In this document: positions 9,000 to 19,471 of the stretch, in pieces
Layout: each line of letters opens with the position of its first letter
How positions within the stretch are numbered: the first letter of the stretch is position 1
NCBI RefSeq assembly: GCF_016278385.1
Contig: NZ_JADQBY010000020.1
Coordinates: 1 to 64,000, forward strand
Direction of reading: 5' to 3'
Source: Methanolobus sp.
GTDB lineage: Archaea; Halobacteriota; Methanosarcinia; Methanosarcinales; Methanosarcinaceae
Length of the DNA stretch: 64,000 nt
Position numbers and translations under genes: made by a program
The notes under the pieces: model-generated
What the model was told of the DNA's origin: nothing
Seen by the model: the letters and a program-made list of their open reading frames with translations, nothing else
Database searches by the model: none

Positions 9000-9431
9000 C
9001 TATTTGCCGATATCCTCGTACCAGATGTCAGGTTTTTCATGAATGAACTTTTTCATTATCTCTTTACATTCATCAATGTCAAGATCGACCACTTCAACTC
9101 CATGTTCTCTCATAAAATCAGCAGCTCCGTCAAAAGTCTTAGATTCTCCTGCAATGACTTTTTTTATCCCGAATTGCACAATAGCTCCTGCACAAAGGTA
9201 ACATGGCATAAGTGTTGAGTAAATAATTGTATCTTTGTATTTTCCTATTCTTCCTGCACTTCGAATACAGTCAATTTCAGCGTGTGCCAGCGGGTCATCA
9301 TGTTGTACCCTTCTGTTATGTCCTCTGCCGATGATCTCTCTATTTTTAACGAGAACAGATCCGATTGGGATTCCTCCTTCTTCAAGTCCATTTTTAGCCT
9401 CTTCAATAGCTGCTTGCATAAATTTGTCCAT
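9000..9431 (-). CDS. Nucleoside/cytosine deaminase family protein
   Basis: A 143-residue zinc-dependent deaminase with H50-A-E52 and PCYLC (C77, C80), the catalytic zinc ligands and proton shuttle of the cytidine-deaminase-like fold. The C-terminal region (FDGAADFMREHGVEVVDL) and overall length resemble yeast-type cytosine deaminases and guanine/tRNA-adenosine deaminases, so the substrate is uncertain. Start ATG 9431 is preceded by AGAGGAAG; a longer frame upstream encodes an implausible hydrophobic leader. It is convergent with the kinase gene, with stops only four bases apart. Confidence 0.83.
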   Translation of the reverse strand: MDKFMQAAIEEAKNGLEEGGIPIGSVLVKNREIIGRGHNRRVQHDDPLAHAEIDCIRSAGRIGKYKDTIIYSTLMPCYLCAGAIVQFGIKKVIAGESKTFDGAADFMREHGVEVVDLDIDECKEIMKKFIHEKPDIWYEDIGK

Positions 9432-9560
9432 GTTCTTCCTCTTGTATACTAACAAACAGACTATAATATATTTGTATACAGATATATGGTTTGTTACTAT
9501 TACTGGATAATATCTAAGAAAAGCAGAAAAAATAGTTGTGCTTATGCATACTTTTACCAA

Positions 9561-9878
9561 TTATAATGTCAACATAAGGTTTCCAAGAAAACAGCTGTCT
9601 TCATGTACACTAATTGCTGCAGGTTTAAGTATTGAAATACCCTTGTTCATGGTTTTTGAAGCTGTAAGTACGTCTATCATTGACATTGTTCCTTCTTGGA
9701 ACCTGTTTCCTATGGTTTTCATCCCTTCTATGAAATCTTCTTCAATTATGTCTATAGAATCTATTTCTAATTGGATGGTTTCTATTGCTACGGTTGTTGC
9801 TTCAGCATCATTGAAATTGATTACGGAGTTTTTTGCTTTGCTGATAAGCTCTTTCTTCGTAGAATTGTTAAGATTCAT
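9561..9878 (-). pseudogene. Truncated methyltransferase corrinoid protein (cap domain only)
   Basis: A 105-codon frame matching the N-terminal helical cap of MtaC/MtbC/MttC-type corrinoid proteins (ELISKAKNSVINFN, ETIQLEIDSIDIIEEDFIEGMKTIG, FQEGTMSMIDVLTAS). Full-length proteins are ~210-250 residues and continue into a B12-binding domain with DxHxxG. Here the frame ends in TAA after a short unrelated tail, and no DxHxxG is found downstream in any frame. It is therefore read as a 3'-deleted gene. No methyltransferase or pylA-like gene lies nearby. Confidence 0.65.
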
Positions 9879-10086
9879 GATTTCATCATATCCTCATACT
9901 CTATTCTTTGAAATAATCGGTTTGTTTTCAGGATGTTTTTGTCTCATCCAGTGTTCCTACCTTTTGTTTTCATAAGAATATTATCTACCTAACATATATT
10001 TATTTCGTAAAATATATAGTTAATTTATTTTTAGAAAATCTATAGAGAATATGTCAAAAGGAGGAATATATAAATAAGGATCAAAA

Positions 10087-11310
10087 TCATTGTTCACCTT
10101 TGTTAATCCTGAAAACCCGATCATTTTTGCGGACAATATCATTCACTTCCAGACCTATTTCATTTCCTCTTTCAATTTCGGTAATTCTTTCGTCTTCGTG
10201 GAAAATAGAAGTCACTTCCTGTTCCATATAGGTTGTATTGCCTTCAATTATGATAGTGTCTCCTACTTTCAGTCCTTTTTCCAACAATTTGACTGCTGCT
10301 ACCGATTTCTTTGGGTAGTAATTTGTTACCACTCCCACAGCTTCACGTTTTACTGGGGAAGCATTCATGTCAAAATCATATGCCAGGCTGTCAGGCCCAG
10401 GATAGCCAAAATAGAATCCGGTTGAAAAACCCCTGTTATACTCAAGTGACATTTTTTCTTTCAAGGGAATTATTTTACTTTTCTCGTATGCTCCCTCTCT
10501 GAAAAGGTCAAGAGCCTGACGATAACATTTTGATACGGTGGCTGTGTATCCTGGGTTTTTAAGCCTTCCTTCAACTTTAAAAGCATCAACGCCTGCTTCC
10601 ACCAGTTCTGGTATGTGCTCTATCATGCAGAGATCTTTTGCACTCATAAGGTACTTACCTTCAATATCCACAATTGCTCCATTATCGGAGTGTAGAGACC
10701 ATTCCCAGCGGCATGGCTGGCTACATTCTCCACAGTTGCCTGACTTTCCAAGCAGGTAGGCTGAAAGGTAACATCTGCCGGAGATTGCCTGGCATACTGC
10801 TCCGTGCACAAATACTTCGATCTCTATTTTAGTATCGTTCTTGATCTCTTTAATTTGTTCAAGACTAAGCTCTCTTGCAAGTACGACTCTGCTGGCTCCC
10901 AGTGATCTGTAGAACTCTGCACTTACCTGATTTGATACGTTTGCCTGAGTTGATATATGAATTTTAAGGTCTTTGTCTGCAGCTTTGATTATAGTTGCGG
11001 GGTCCCATGCAATTACAGCATCTACATTTGCAGATGCAGCGGATTCAAGCACTTCATCCAGTTCTCCAAGGTCATCAGGGTAAATTACGGAGTTGACTGC
11101 AAGATATCCTTTCATTCCGTTCTTGTGTATCTCTTCAACAAAACTGGCAAGTTTTTCTGTTGTAATCTCCTGCGCTCTGGATCTGAGGCTAAGTCTGTCA
11201 AGCGAGAAATAAACAGCATCTGCATGTTCCTTGCATGCTTTAAGAGCTGCCAGATTTTTTACACCCATTGCAAGTTCCGGTATTTTGCTTTCGGTTTTAT
11301 TAAAGGACAT
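10087..11310 (-). CDS. U32 family peptidase / collagenase-like protein
   Basis: A 407-residue protein of peptidase family U32. The U32 core is clear: PELAMGVKNLAALKACKEHADAVYF at the N-terminus, an EVFVHGAVCQAISGRCYLS segment with nearby Cys clusters (GNCGECSQPCRW) and a DAFKVEGRLKNPGY signature, then a C-terminal beta domain. Several bacterial U32 proteins act in tRNA or 23S rRNA hydroxylation or quinone hydroxylation, so proteolysis should not be assumed. Start ATG 11310 (MSFNKTESK) agrees with the family; upstream codons are out of character. There is no Shine-Dalgarno, but a TTTAAAT box ~30 bases upstream suggests a leaderless transcript. Confidence 0.85.
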   Translation of the reverse strand: MSFNKTESKIPELAMGVKNLAALKACKEHADAVYFSLDRLSLRSRAQEITTEKLASFVEEIHKNGMKGYLAVNSVIYPDDLGELDEVLESAASANVDAVIAWDPATIIKAADKDLKIHISTQANVSNQVSAEFYRSLGASRVVLARELSLEQIKEIKNDTKIEIEVFVHGAVCQAISGRCYLSAYLLGKSGNCGECSQPCRWEWSLHSDNGAIVDIEGKYLMSAKDLCMIEHIPELVEAGVDAFKVEGRLKNPGYTATVSKCYRQALDLFREGAYEKSKIIPLKEKMSLEYNRGFSTGFYFGYPGPDSLAYDFDMNASPVKREAVGVVTNYYPKKSVAAVKLLEKGLKVGDTIIIEGNTTYMEQEVTSIFHEDERITEIERGNEIGLEVNDIVRKNDRVFRINKGEQ

Positions 11311-11521
11311 TGTTGTTAGGATTCGATAAAGATTTAAATCATTTGTGTTGGGAGGGCAAGTTAAATTGTTCAAAGGACAACTTTTGTTCAAAGCCGGGAA
11401 CATATATATAGAATAAAACACTATATCGTAATATCGAGCAATATTAGGGGTGCCTAATTTTGCAAGGGTTATTAAATATATTCACTTGGATGTTGCTTTC
11501 TAAAAAATGACAGAGGTAAAA

Positions 11522-11758
11522 ATGGCTCCGATTATACCGCTCGCAATGATGCCGGAAGGTAAGGATATTAAAATTATTTCTATTAATGCAGGTAACTCCC
11601 TGATTAATCGCCTCAGGTCCATGGGTTTTATAGAGAACGGTCTTATTAAGGTCAAAAAAGGAATTAGTGGTTCTCTGATTGTATCCATAAACGGATGTGA
11701 TTATGCACTTGGCAGGGGAATGGCTTCAAAGATCATGGTGCAGGAATGCTCTGCATAA
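11522..11758 (+). CDS. FeoA-type SH3-like iron transport accessory protein
   Basis: A 78-residue FeoA-domain protein: PLAMMPEGKDIKIISINAG, LINRLRSMGFIENGLIKV and ALGRGMASKIMV are the expected beta-barrel blocks. FeoA assists the FeoB ferrous iron GTPase-permease or, as a free-standing domain, binds DtxR-like regulators. AGAGGT four bases before ATG 11522 supports this start over ATG 11507. No feoB is present in the window, so it is an orphan here. Two copies of TTGTTCAAAG lie ~130-155 bases upstream and may be an operator. Confidence 0.82.
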   Translation: MAPIIPLAMMPEGKDIKIISINAGNSLINRLRSMGFIENGLIKVKKGISGSLIVSINGCDYALGRGMASKIMVQECSA

Positions 11759-12053
11759 TTAATACTTTTAGTCTTTTTTCAGCTCCATTAAGTTACCGGT
11801 AATATTAATTTAAGGACATATAATTCATTGAACTTTGTTTTTGTTTCCCATTATTTTATTGGATACAAATTTGAAAATGAAAGAAGAACTTCAGTAGAAC
11901 ATCTCGATATTCAGGTGCTAATATGAATCCATATTTATTTGCAATGTACTCAGGTGTATAGATAATTTTTGCCAATTTAGCATGGATGATATAATCTACA
12001 TATTTTCTCTAAAATGCTAAATAAAATATAAATAATTAATAAAAAAGTGAAAA
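11759..12053. other. AT-rich intergenic region without recognisable features
   Basis: Between feoA and the end of pyrK I see no gene longer than a dozen codons and no strong hairpin. The stretch before pyrK's stop is rich in A and T and could end transcription of the long minus-strand heme-pyr operon. Confidence 0.4.
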
Positions 12054-12833
12054 TTAAAACCGCTTTTTATTACCGCTTGGTCCTCTCATGTAATTACCGA
12101 ATTCAGAATCTATAAGTTGCAGTCCATTGAAAACCGGTCCATCCTTACAGACGCGTAATCCTTCTTTGTCCATGCAGCAGGCTCCACAAACACCAATCCC
12201 GCATTTGAAATACCGGTGGAGGCTGAACTCGGTCTTTTCAAGGGCATCCTCTTTTTCAAGCATTCCAAAGATACATTTCATCATCATTTCGGGGCCACAG
12301 GTGTATATCCTGTCGTAAGCTGCAATATCGGTTTCAGCAAGAACATCAGTTACAAAACCACATCTATGTGCAGAACCATCGTCCGTTGTAAGGTGCAGTT
12401 CACCACATGATATAAAATGATCTACAAAAAGCAATTCATCCGCATTTCTGGCTCCGTGTATAGTGCTCATGCAAATACCTGCAGAAGATGCATATTCTGC
12501 CAGAGGTGCAAGTGGTGCAGCACCTACTCCGCCTGCTATGAGCAGTATCTTCTCATCCTTGCCCGGAAGTGTGAAGCCTTTTCCGAAAGGTCCTCTTATA
12601 CCAAGGTTGTCTCCTTCCTCAAGCATGAATAACTTTTCAGTTGCATCTCCCACTTTTTGCACAGTGATGGAGTTCTTGCTTGACAGTCCCATTGGTATCT
12701 CATCAATACCTCTTATCCAGACCATTACGAACTGACCTGCAATTGCATCATTAAATGACCTGTCAAAGACAAAAGTTCTGGTTGATGGTGTTTCCCTGAT
12801 GATCTTAGTTATTTTGACATTGATGGGGTACAT
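12054..12833 (-). CDS. pyrK: Dihydroorotate dehydrogenase B electron transfer subunit
   Basis: A 259-residue iron-sulfur flavoprotein that passes electrons between PyrD and NAD(H) or another carrier. It has an N-terminal FAD-binding barrel (about 1-95), an NAD-binding region with [15 protein letters not shown], and a C-terminal [2Fe-2S] site [12 protein letters not shown] plus a later Cys (RVCKDGPVF). Its ATG overlaps the pyrD stop (TAATG), so the two subunits are co-translated. It is the last gene of the heme-pyr operon. Confidence 0.92.
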   Translation of the reverse strand: MYPINVKITKIIRETPSTRTFVFDRSFNDAIAGQFVMVWIRGIDEIPMGLSSKNSITVQKVGDATEKLFMLEEGDNLGIRGPFGKGFTLPGKDEKILLIAGGVGAAPLAPLAEYASSAGICMSTIHGARNADELLFVDHFISCGELHLTTDDGSAHRCGFVTDVLAETDIAAYDRIYTCGPEMMMKCIFGMLEKEDALEKTEFSLHRYFKCGIGVCGACCMDKEGLRVCKDGPVFNGLQLIDSEFGNYMRGPSGNKKRF

Positions 12834-13735
12834 TATAGCCTCCCATGTGCAATTCCGATAATATCAGATATATCTCTGTATTCTCTTTCAGAAACGAACT
12901 CTTCTATTCCTTTGGCAATTGAGCTGAAAACTTCCAGTCCTTCATAGACTGCAGAACCTATCTGGACTGCGGTGGCCCCTGCCATCATCATCTCGATAGC
13001 ATCTTCCCATGTGTAAACGCCGCCAACGCCAATAATGGGTATATCGAGAGCAGTGTAAAGGTCATAGACGCATTTCAATGCAACCGGTTTCACAGCACGT
13101 CCGGATAGTCCTCCGAATCTGTTACCAAGTATGGGATAGCCACTGTTGATGTCGATTGCCATTCCCTTTACGGTATTGATGGCAACAACAGCATCAGCTC
13201 CACCTCTCTGTGCTGCTTCTCCTATTGTTACGATATCCGTGACATTGGGTGTGAGTTTTACCCATACAGGAATATTGACCGCATCTGTGACTGCTTTTGT
13301 GACGTTTTCCACAGCATCAGGATTGCTTCCAACAGAAGCTCCATATCCTAATGCATGAGGACAACTTACATTCAGCTCAAAAGCATCAGGTTTCGAGTCA
13401 ATAAGGCCCAGAGCGACCTCTACAAACTCTTCTTCATTGCCTCCGAATATACTTGCGATAACCGGGGTATTTGTTTCGTTCTTTGCGATTGCGAGCTCAT
13501 GCTTAAAATCAGGATATGAGGGGTTTGGCAATCCCATAGCATTTAAAAAACCATATCCAAGGTCAATCATGCTTGGATTCTTATGTCCTTCTTTTGGTTC
13601 AGGGCCGATAGACTTTGTAACAACCGCTCCTGCTCCTTCTTTAGCAACACGGACAAGAGATGCTCCTGTGGTGCCCATTATACCTGCAGCCAGGATAGTC
13701 GGATTCTCAAACTCAATTCCGGTGATATTGATCAT
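12833..13735 (-). CDS. pyrD: Dihydroorotate dehydrogenase B catalytic subunit
   Basis: A 300-residue FMN TIM-barrel enzyme oxidising dihydroorotate to orotate in pyrimidine synthesis. The active-site loop [14 protein letters not shown] contains the catalytic Cys of class 1B enzymes, which work with Pyr[13 protein letters not shown] and the [13 protein letters not shown] and [11 protein letters not shown] phosphate-binding loops are intact. Start ATG 13735 has AAGGA just upstream, overlapping the hemC stop; a longer frame from 13753 would overlap hemC and lacks family residues. Placing pyrD-pyrK behind hem genes couples pyrimidine and heme synthesis in one transcript. Confidence 0.93.
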   Translation of the reverse strand: MINITGIEFENPTILAAGIMGTTGASLVRVAKEGAGAVVTKSIGPEPKEGHKNPSMIDLGYGFLNAMGLPNPSYPDFKHELAIAKNETNTPVIASIFGGNEEEFVEVALGLIDSKPDAFELNVSCPHALGYGASVGSNPDAVENVTKAVTDAVNIPVWVKLTPNVTDIVTIGEAAQRGGADAVVAINTVKGMAIDINSGYPILGNRFGGLSGRAVKPVALKCVYDLYTALDIPIIGVGGVYTWEDAIEMMMAGATAVQIGSAVYEGLEVFSSIAKGIEEFVSEREYRDISDIIGIAHGRL

Positions 13736-13742
13736 ATTGTCC

Positions 13743-14675
13743 TTACACCTCATCAGGCAGTGATGATGCTAGCTGGCACACAGCTCTCTGTACGAGTTCC
13801 TTCCCGCCCATCTGTACAAGTTCTCTTCCAATTATCCTTGCATATTCCTGGCACCTATCAGCCGGGATAACTTCATCGATACGCACATGCTCCGAACCAT
13901 CTAGTGCCAATACTTCACAACAGATGCTGATCTCATCATCATTGATGAACTGTGCAAAGGAGCCTATTGGTGCTGTGCATCCTCCTTCTACGTCAGTAAT
14001 TACTATGCGTTCGATCTCTGTTTCTATTCTGGTTCTCTGGTGATCAAGGTTAGATGTTACTTCCTCAGCCTCTGTTCCGGCAGGAGTGACCACAGCAATG
14101 GTTCCCTGGTTTGCAGAAGGGCAGAAGAATTGTGGATTAAGACGTTCAACGTCCATTTCCCAACCCATTCTCTGAAGACCTGCTTCTGCAAGCAGGATAC
14201 CGTCATAAAGTCCCTCTTCGAGTTTCCTTATTCGGGTGTTGATGTTCCCTCTCAGGTCGTGAACATGAAGATCCGGTCGATATCTGAGTATCTGCGCTCT
14301 TCGGCGCATGGATGTGGTACCAAGTACAGCTCCTTCGGGAAGATCGTCCATTCTGGAGCCATCGGTAGTAAGCAGTACATCATATGGTGAATCACGTTTC
14401 AGTACTGCAGATATAGAGAGTTCTTCCGGGCGGACGGTTGGCAGGTCCTTCATAGAGTGGACCGAGATATCGATCTCACCTTCAAGCATTCTGTCATCGA
14501 GTTCCCTGACAAATGCACCGACACCAGCCACCTCATGCAGTGGCCTGTCTGTAAAAGTGTCTCCTGATGTTGTGATTATTTTCCTGGTAGTGCTTACTCC
14601 AAGTCTTGACAAGAGGCCTTCAATGGTCTCTGTCTGTGCAAGGGCCAGGGCACTTCCGCGGGTTCCTATTATCAT
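13743..14675 (-). CDS. hemC: Hydroxymethylbilane synthase (porphobilinogen deaminase)
   Basis: A 310-residue enzyme that joins four porphobilinogens into hydroxymethylbilane. It opens with IGTRGSALALAQT, carries HSMKDLPT and the LGTTSMRRRAQ substrate-binding Arg block, and has the dipyrromethane cofactor cysteine C233 in GGCTAPIG. The length is normal. A GGTGA lies eight bases before the ATG. It sits between hemL and pyrD in the operon. No uroporphyrinogen III synthase gene (hemD) is visible in the window, so that step is encoded elsewhere. Confidence 0.96.
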   Translation of the reverse strand: MIIGTRGSALALAQTETIEGLLSRLGVSTTRKIITTSGDTFTDRPLHEVAGVGAFVRELDDRMLEGEIDISVHSMKDLPTVRPEELSISAVLKRDSPYDVLLTTDGSRMDDLPEGAVLGTTSMRRRAQILRYRPDLHVHDLRGNINTRIRKLEEGLYDGILLAEAGLQRMGWEMDVERLNPQFFCPSANQGTIAVVTPAGTEAEEVTSNLDHQRTRIETEIERIVITDVEGGCTAPIGSFAQFINDDEISICCEVLALDGSEHVRIDEVIPADRCQEYARIIGRELVQMGGKELVQRAVCQLASSLPDEV

Positions 14676-14688
14676 GTGAGTTCACCGC

Positions 14689-15954
14689 TTATTTCAGATT
14701 TGCTTCGTAAGCAAGTAGTGTCTTCTCAATATCATCTTCGGTGTGTGCAGTTGAAATGAAATTCGTCTCGAACTGTGATGGTGGAACAAAAACACCGCTT
14801 TCAAGCATCTTAAAGAAGAATTTCAGGTATCCTTCCTTATCACATTTGAGGACATCCTGGTAATTCAATGGCTTGTCACCAAAGAATATCTTGAACATGG
14901 ATGCAATACCAACGACATTGTAATCAAGTCCCATGTCTGCTACAATTTCGGATAATCTGTTCCTCATCATACTGCCTGTTGCATCGAGCTTTTTATGCAC
15001 TTCTTCCTTCTTCAGTATATCAAGAACAGTGAGTCCAGCAGCAACCGATGCCGGACTTCCACTGAAGGTTCCTGCCTGGTACACACTTCCGGAAGGTGCT
15101 ACCATCTCAATGATCTCTTTCATTCCTCCGAAAACACCAATAGGAAGTCCGCCACCGATAATTTTTCCAAGGGTTGTCATATCAGGTGTTACGCCGAAAT
15201 ATTCCTGTGCTCCACCCATTGCCAGCCTGAATCCGGTAATTACTTCGTCGAAGATAAGCACTACATCGTTCTCTTCGGTAACTTTACGTACATCTTTCAG
15301 GTAATCACCCTTAGGAAGTACGGGTCCTATGTTGCCCATTACTGGTTCCATGATGAGTGCAGCAAGGTCATCCTGATTATTTTCAATTACCTGGGTAAGA
15401 GCTTCTATATCGTTAAATGGTACTTGAAGCGTGTTTTTTGTAAAGTCCTCTGGTATTCCAAGAGAATCAGGTTTACCAAGTGTTGTTGCACCGGAACCTG
15501 CTTTTACCAGTACTGCATCGTGTGCTCCGTGGAACCCACCTTCTATCTTGATGAACTTGTTCTTACCTGTGAATCCCCTTGCTGCACGAAGCGCGCTCAT
15601 GGTTGCTTCTGTCCCTGTGGATACAAACCTAAGCATGTCAATACTTGGGTATAGTCCTGCTATCTTTTCAGCAAGATTCACTTCAAGTTCAGTTGGAGTG
15701 CCGTACAACCATCCTTTTTCAAGCTGGGAGATGATTGCCTGCTTGATAGTTGGGTTTGCGTGTCCGAGTATGTTCGGACCGTATGCAAGACAGTAATCTA
15801 TGTACTCATTACCGTCGATATCTTTGATCTTCGAACCACTTGCTGATTCAGTGTAGAATGGGTATGGTTTGATAGCTCGTACCGGACTGCTGACCCCACC
15901 TGGGAGGAGGGTCCTTGCTTTGTTGTATAGGTCTCTGGACTTATCTAATGACAT
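14689..15954 (-). CDS. hemL: Glutamate-1-semialdehyde 2,1-aminomutase
   Basis: A 421-residue PLP enzyme converting glutamate-1-semialdehyde to 5-aminolevulinate. Seen: [12 protein letters not shown] start region, [16 protein letters not shown] cofactor-phosphate loop, FDEVITGFR and the Schiff-base lysine K264 in [23 protein letters not shown] lies five bases before the ATG. It is in the same operon as hemA, its upstream partner in the C5 pathway, and the two enzymes usually channel the reactive semialdehyde. Confidence 0.97.
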   Translation of the reverse strand: MSLDKSRDLYNKARTLLPGGVSSPVRAIKPYPFYTESASGSKIKDIDGNEYIDYCLAYGPNILGHANPTIKQAIISQLEKGWLYGTPTELEVNLAEKIAGLYPSIDMLRFVSTGTEATMSALRAARGFTGKNKFIKIEGGFHGAHDAVLVKAGSGATTLGKPDSLGIPEDFTKNTLQVPFNDIEALTQVIENNQDDLAALIMEPVMGNIGPVLPKGDYLKDVRKVTEENDVVLIFDEVITGFRLAMGGAQEYFGVTPDMTTLGKIIGGGLPIGVFGGMKEIIEMVAPSGSVYQAGTFSGSPASVAAGLTVLDILKKEEVHKKLDATGSMMRNRLSEIVADMGLDYNVVGIASMFKIFFGDKPLNYQDVLKCDKEGYLKFFFKMLESGVFVPPSQFETNFISTAHTEDDIEKTLLAYEANLK

Positions 15955-15969
15955 AAAAACACCTTGTAA

Positions 15970-16944
15970 TCATTTTAACATCTGCGCCATATCCTTGGCA
16001 AAATAGGTAATTATCATATCGGCGCCTGCACGTTTTATTGATAGGAGGGATTCATACATGACCGCTTTTTCGTCAAGCCAGCCGTTCTGGGCTGCTGCCT
16101 TGAGCATAGCATACTCTCCGCTGACATTATAGGCTGCAGTTGGAATCTCAAATTCGGTCTTGAGGCGGTATATTATATCTAAGTATGGAAGTGCTGGTTT
16201 AACCATAATTATATCGGCACCTTCTTCGATATCAAGAGCTGCTTCCATGAGTGCTTCATCTGAGTTTGCAGGGTCCATCTGGTGGGTAGACCGGTCTCCA
16301 AAGCAACATCCTGATCCCGCTGCATCCCTGAAAGGTCCATAGAATGATGAAGAGTACTTTGCAGCATAAGACATAATGGGGATATTCTGGAAATTATTCT
16401 CGTCAAGTGCACTGCGAATTGCAGTTATCATGCCATCCATCATTCCTGATGGTGCCACCATATCTGCACCAGCCTTTACATGGCTTACTGCTGTTTTTCC
16501 CAGCAGTGGCAGTGTGGGATCGTTCATTATTTCTTCTGTATCATAGTCGACCATTCCGCAGTGCCCGTGGCTTGTATATTCGCAGAGGCAGACGTCGGTG
16601 ATTACAAGCATGTCCTTGCCGAGTTCATTCTTGATCTCGCGTATGGCACGCTGTACAACATCGTCATCTCCCCAGGCACTGCTACCATGTTCATCTTTTG
16701 TTTCTGGGATGCCAAAAAGTATCATTGCTGGTATGCCAAGGTCCGCAGCTTCCTTTGCATCGTCTGCAATTTTTTCCACAGGTATATTGAAGACACCAGG
16801 CATGGATGATACTTCCCGGGCAGAGTCGATTGTTTCATTCACAAATACTGGATATATCAGGTCATTGGCAGATAACGATGTTTCACGTACCAGGTCTCTA
16901 ATCTTGCCGCTTCTCAGCCTTCTCATTCTGCGCTCGGGGAACAT
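15970..16944 (-). CDS. hemB: Delta-aminolevulinic acid dehydratase (porphobilinogen synthase)
   Basis: A 324-residue enzyme condensing two 5-aminolevulinates to porphobilinogen. It begins [11 protein letters not shown] as archaeal homologues do. [14 protein letters not shown] has the cysteine set of zinc-dependent HemB, and the two Schiff-base lysines lie in [14 protein letters not shown] and [11 protein letters not shown]. It overlaps the 3' end of hemA by 22 bases, implying translational coupling. Confidence 0.96.
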   Translation of the reverse strand: MFPERRMRRLRSGKIRDLVRETSLSANDLIYPVFVNETIDSAREVSSMPGVFNIPVEKIADDAKEAADLGIPAMILFGIPETKDEHGSSAWGDDDVVQRAIREIKNELGKDMLVITDVCLCEYTSHGHCGMVDYDTEEIMNDPTLPLLGKTAVSHVKAGADMVAPSGMMDGMITAIRSALDENNFQNIPIMSYAAKYSSSFYGPFRDAAGSGCCFGDRSTHQMDPANSDEALMEAALDIEEGADIIMVKPALPYLDIIYRLKTEFEIPTAAYNVSGEYAMLKAAAQNGWLDEKAVMYESLLSIKRAGADMIITYFAKDMAQMLK

Positions 16945-18221
16945 TTCACCATCTCATCATTTACTTTTGTGTTTAAGCTGGATTTATTAACGTTAAATAA
17001 TTTTGCAACAGCGTTCAGCAGTTCATCATCGCCAATTTCTGCTGCATATCTCAGGACCTTTGTGGGCTCTGCAAGTATTTTATTTACTATTGAGTGAGTC
17101 AGGTCTTCAATTATTCTACTCTCAGTCTCGCCAATGGTGTGGTATGCACTCAATTTAGTTATTGCCTTATCCTTTTCATGTATTCGAAGCTTGTATGATT
17201 GTGCATACAGTTCAGATACAAGATTGTCTGCTTTTTGCCTCTTGTATTGTTTGTTGAGCAAATCGAACTCCTCGTCAATGATCGCCTGGGCTTTTTTTGC
17301 CTCTTCCATTCTCAGCTCGAGGTTCTTCTCATTGATTACCCTCAGATTGTCTATATTGTATAGTGTAACATGGGGTATATCTATGATTGAAGGGTCAATG
17401 TCCCTTGGATTTGCGATATCAATCAACAGAATTTCTTTATCTCTTAAACTCATAGCCTTTTTGACCTGTTCGTATTTCAGTACATAGTGAGGCGCACCGG
17501 TTGCACTAATGACTACATCTGCTTTTCTCAGGTTCTCGTCTATCTGGTCAAAGTGTACTGCATGTCCTCCCATCTCATCAGCAAGTTCTTTTGCTGCTTC
17601 ATATGTACGGTTTGCAATGTACATTAACTCTATTTCCCGGTGAGAGAGCGCACGTGTGACAAGTGCTCCCATTTCTCCTGTGCCTATAACAAGTACCATT
17701 TTGTCCTTGAGGTCTCCGACAGTTTCTTCGGCAAGGTCCACAGAGGCAGATGCGATTGAAAGTGCTCCATGGTTGATCTCTGTTTCAGTTCTCACACGTT
17801 TGCCAACCTGGATGGCTTTACTGAATGCAGTATCTAGCATCCTTCCAGTCGTTCCAAGCTTCTGCGCAACCAGATAAAGGTCTTTTATCTGGCCAAGTAT
17901 TTGATCTTCTCCGATTATCATGGACTGAAGACCACATGCTAACTTTAACAGATGCATTATAGATTCGTCATGGTCAAAAAAATCAATAATGTTTGAAGAA
18001 AGTCCCATTTTCTTTGCGAACTGGAATAAAACACTGTTTCCTTTCGGGGAAACTATGTATATTTCCACACGGTTGCAGGTTTTTAATACAACACATTCAC
18101 AGACCAGATCATTGGAATACAGGTCCTTCAGCATATTTTCGATGTCCCCATCCCATGCTTCTTCGATTTCCTCTACTGTTGCTTTGGAATGGGTAATCAC
18201 CATACTGGTTATTTCGGTCAT
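16923..18221 (-). CDS. hemA: Glutamyl-tRNA reductase
   Basis: A 432-residue NADPH-dependent enzyme that reduces glutamyl-tRNA(Glu) to the semialdehyde, the first committed step of tetrapyrrole synthesis in the C5 pathway. The catalytic cysteine is in [10 protein letters not shown]; the [10 protein letters not shown] block and the NADP fold [13 protein letters not shown] follow, with a long helical C-terminal dimerisation domain. ATG 18221 has GAGGTG four bases upstream and is preferred to the GTG at 18227. It lies 52 bases after the precorrin-2 dehydrogenase gene. Confidence 0.97.
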   Translation of the reverse strand: MTEITSMVITHSKATVEEIEEAWDGDIENMLKDLYSNDLVCECVVLKTCNRVEIYIVSPKGNSVLFQFAKKMGLSSNIIDFFDHDESIMHLLKLACGLQSMIIGEDQILGQIKDLYLVAQKLGTTGRMLDTAFSKAIQVGKRVRTETEINHGALSIASASVDLAEETVGDLKDKMVLVIGTGEMGALVTRALSHREIELMYIANRTYEAAKELADEMGGHAVHFDQIDENLRKADVVISATGAPHYVLKYEQVKKAMSLRDKEILLIDIANPRDIDPSIIDIPHVTLYNIDNLRVINEKNLELRMEEAKKAQAIIDEEFDLLNKQYKRQKADNLVSELYAQSYKLRIHEKDKAITKLSAYHTIGETESRIIEDLTHSIVNKILAEPTKVLRYAAEIGDDELLNAVAKLFNVNKSSLNTKVNDEMVKCSPSAE

Positions 18222-18273
18222 GGGCACCTCATGTCTATATAGTAATTCGAATGGCAGTGGATATGGTACGTGT

Positions 18274-18948
18274 TCATCTGACTTTCTCGCTTATTTTCTT
18301 CCTTACAATATCCTGTGCTATCTTAAACCCTTTTTCATAGGATTCTTTCAGCGCAGCCCATACCTCTTCATTTTCGAGTATATTCCATAATATCTCTTTT
18401 CTTTCTATCTGGTCAGTAACTTCACTCTTCAGGTATGTCCTCATTTCATCCTGTATTTTGATCATGTCTGCAAATTCAGGAATGATGATTTTCTCTACTT
18501 GCTGCCGTGTAAACCTGGAAAATGCAGGGCTTGATCCGGTTGTAGATATGCTGATGGTCAGTCCTCCACGTTTAATTACCGCAGGTATTGTGACATCGCC
18601 AATGGCATCCACTTCATTAGTAAGTATTCCAACGGATTTTGATAGACTCACTATTCTTTCGTTTATAGTTCTGTCATTTGTTGCAGGTATCACAAGGAAA
18701 GCTTCCTTTATGATATCGTTGATATCTGCATCAGTGAGCTTACTGGCATCTGCTTTAATAAGTGTAATCCCATTCTTACGTTCCAGTTCAAAAAAAGTAT
18801 CGTTAAAATTGCGGCTCACAACGGTCACTGGCGCATATGCTGAGAACAGGTTAACTTTCCTTTCTCCAACCGATCCACTTCCAAAAATAACGACCTTCTT
18901 ATCGTTCATATCTATCAGCAGTGGCAGGAAGTGGTTCTTGTCTTTCAT
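18274..18948 (-). CDS. Precorrin-2 dehydrogenase (siroheme synthase, N-terminal type)
   Basis: A 224-residue NAD-dependent enzyme oxidising precorrin-2 to sirohydrochlorin; some members also insert iron. The Rossmann motif is VVIFGSGSVGERKV, followed by PATNDRTINERI and the GGLTISISTTGSSPAFSRFTRQQVE block, which includes the catalytic-domain signature of CysG-N/Met8p. It precedes hemA and follows ahbB, fitting the archaeal route uroporphyrinogen III - precorrin-2 - sirohydrochlorin - siroheme - heme. Confidence 0.92.
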   Translation of the reverse strand: MKDKNHFLPLLIDMNDKKVVIFGSGSVGERKVNLFSAYAPVTVVSRNFNDTFFELERKNGITLIKADASKLTDADINDIIKEAFLVIPATNDRTINERIVSLSKSVGILTNEVDAIGDVTIPAVIKRGGLTISISTTGSSPAFSRFTRQQVEKIIIPEFADMIKIQDEMRTYLKSEVTDQIERKEILWNILENEEVWAALKESYEKGFKIAQDIVRKKISEKVR

Positions 18949-19008
18949 ATCTCCATCTCCGGGAATGATTGCCTTCTGCTTTTTCTGTAAGTTAGTTAAA
19001 GATTGCGA

Positions 19009-19467
19009 TTATAATCTAACTCCAGTTTTCTTGAATTCCCTGTCACTAAAAAGAAGTTTATAATCATTTATGTTGGTGGCTTCGGATATGTTTGCTGCAA
19101 TTTCCTCACAGTCTTCTTTTGTGTAGGAGTGCACCATTGTGAAAAGGTTATAGTTCCATCCGGGAGCACGTGGTCTTTCATAGCAGTGTGTAACCTCTGA
19201 AAACCCTGTCATTATCGTTCCTACTTCTTCTGTTCTCTCATCGGGCACGTTCCAGACACACATTGCATTTGCAACAATTCCTATATCTCTGTGTCCAATG
19301 GATGCACCAAACCTGCGGATGACTTTTTTTTCCTTCATCTTTTTGAGGCGGTCGATTATTTCCTGCTCACTTATGCCGAGTTCATTGGCAATGTCTGCAA
19401 AAGGTGATTTTTGAAGGGGGATTCCGTTCTGTGTCAGTCTTATTATCTTCTCATCAATGTCATCCAT
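19009..19467 (-). CDS. ahbB: Siroheme decarboxylase subunit AhbB (Lrp/AsnC-like)
   Basis: A 152-residue protein with an N-terminal winged helix (ELGISEQEIIDRLKKMKEKKVIRRFGA) and a C-terminal ferredoxin-like domain, resembling AsnC/Lrp regulators. In the alternative heme pathway this family decarboxylates siroheme to 12,18-didecarboxysiroheme. The HCYERPRAPGWNYNLFTM segment is typical. It forms a pair with ahbA (four bases upstream) behind ahbD, which excludes an ordinary Lrp regulator. A/B subunit naming is by position and similarity. Confidence 0.88.
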   Translation of the reverse strand: MDDIDEKIIRLTQNGIPLQKSPFADIANELGISEQEIIDRLKKMKEKKVIRRFGASIGHRDIGIVANAMCVWNVPDERTEEVGTIMTGFSEVTHCYERPRAPGWNYNLFTMVHSYTKEDCEEIAANISEATNINDYKLLFSDREFKKTGVRL

Positions 19468-19471
19468 ATTA

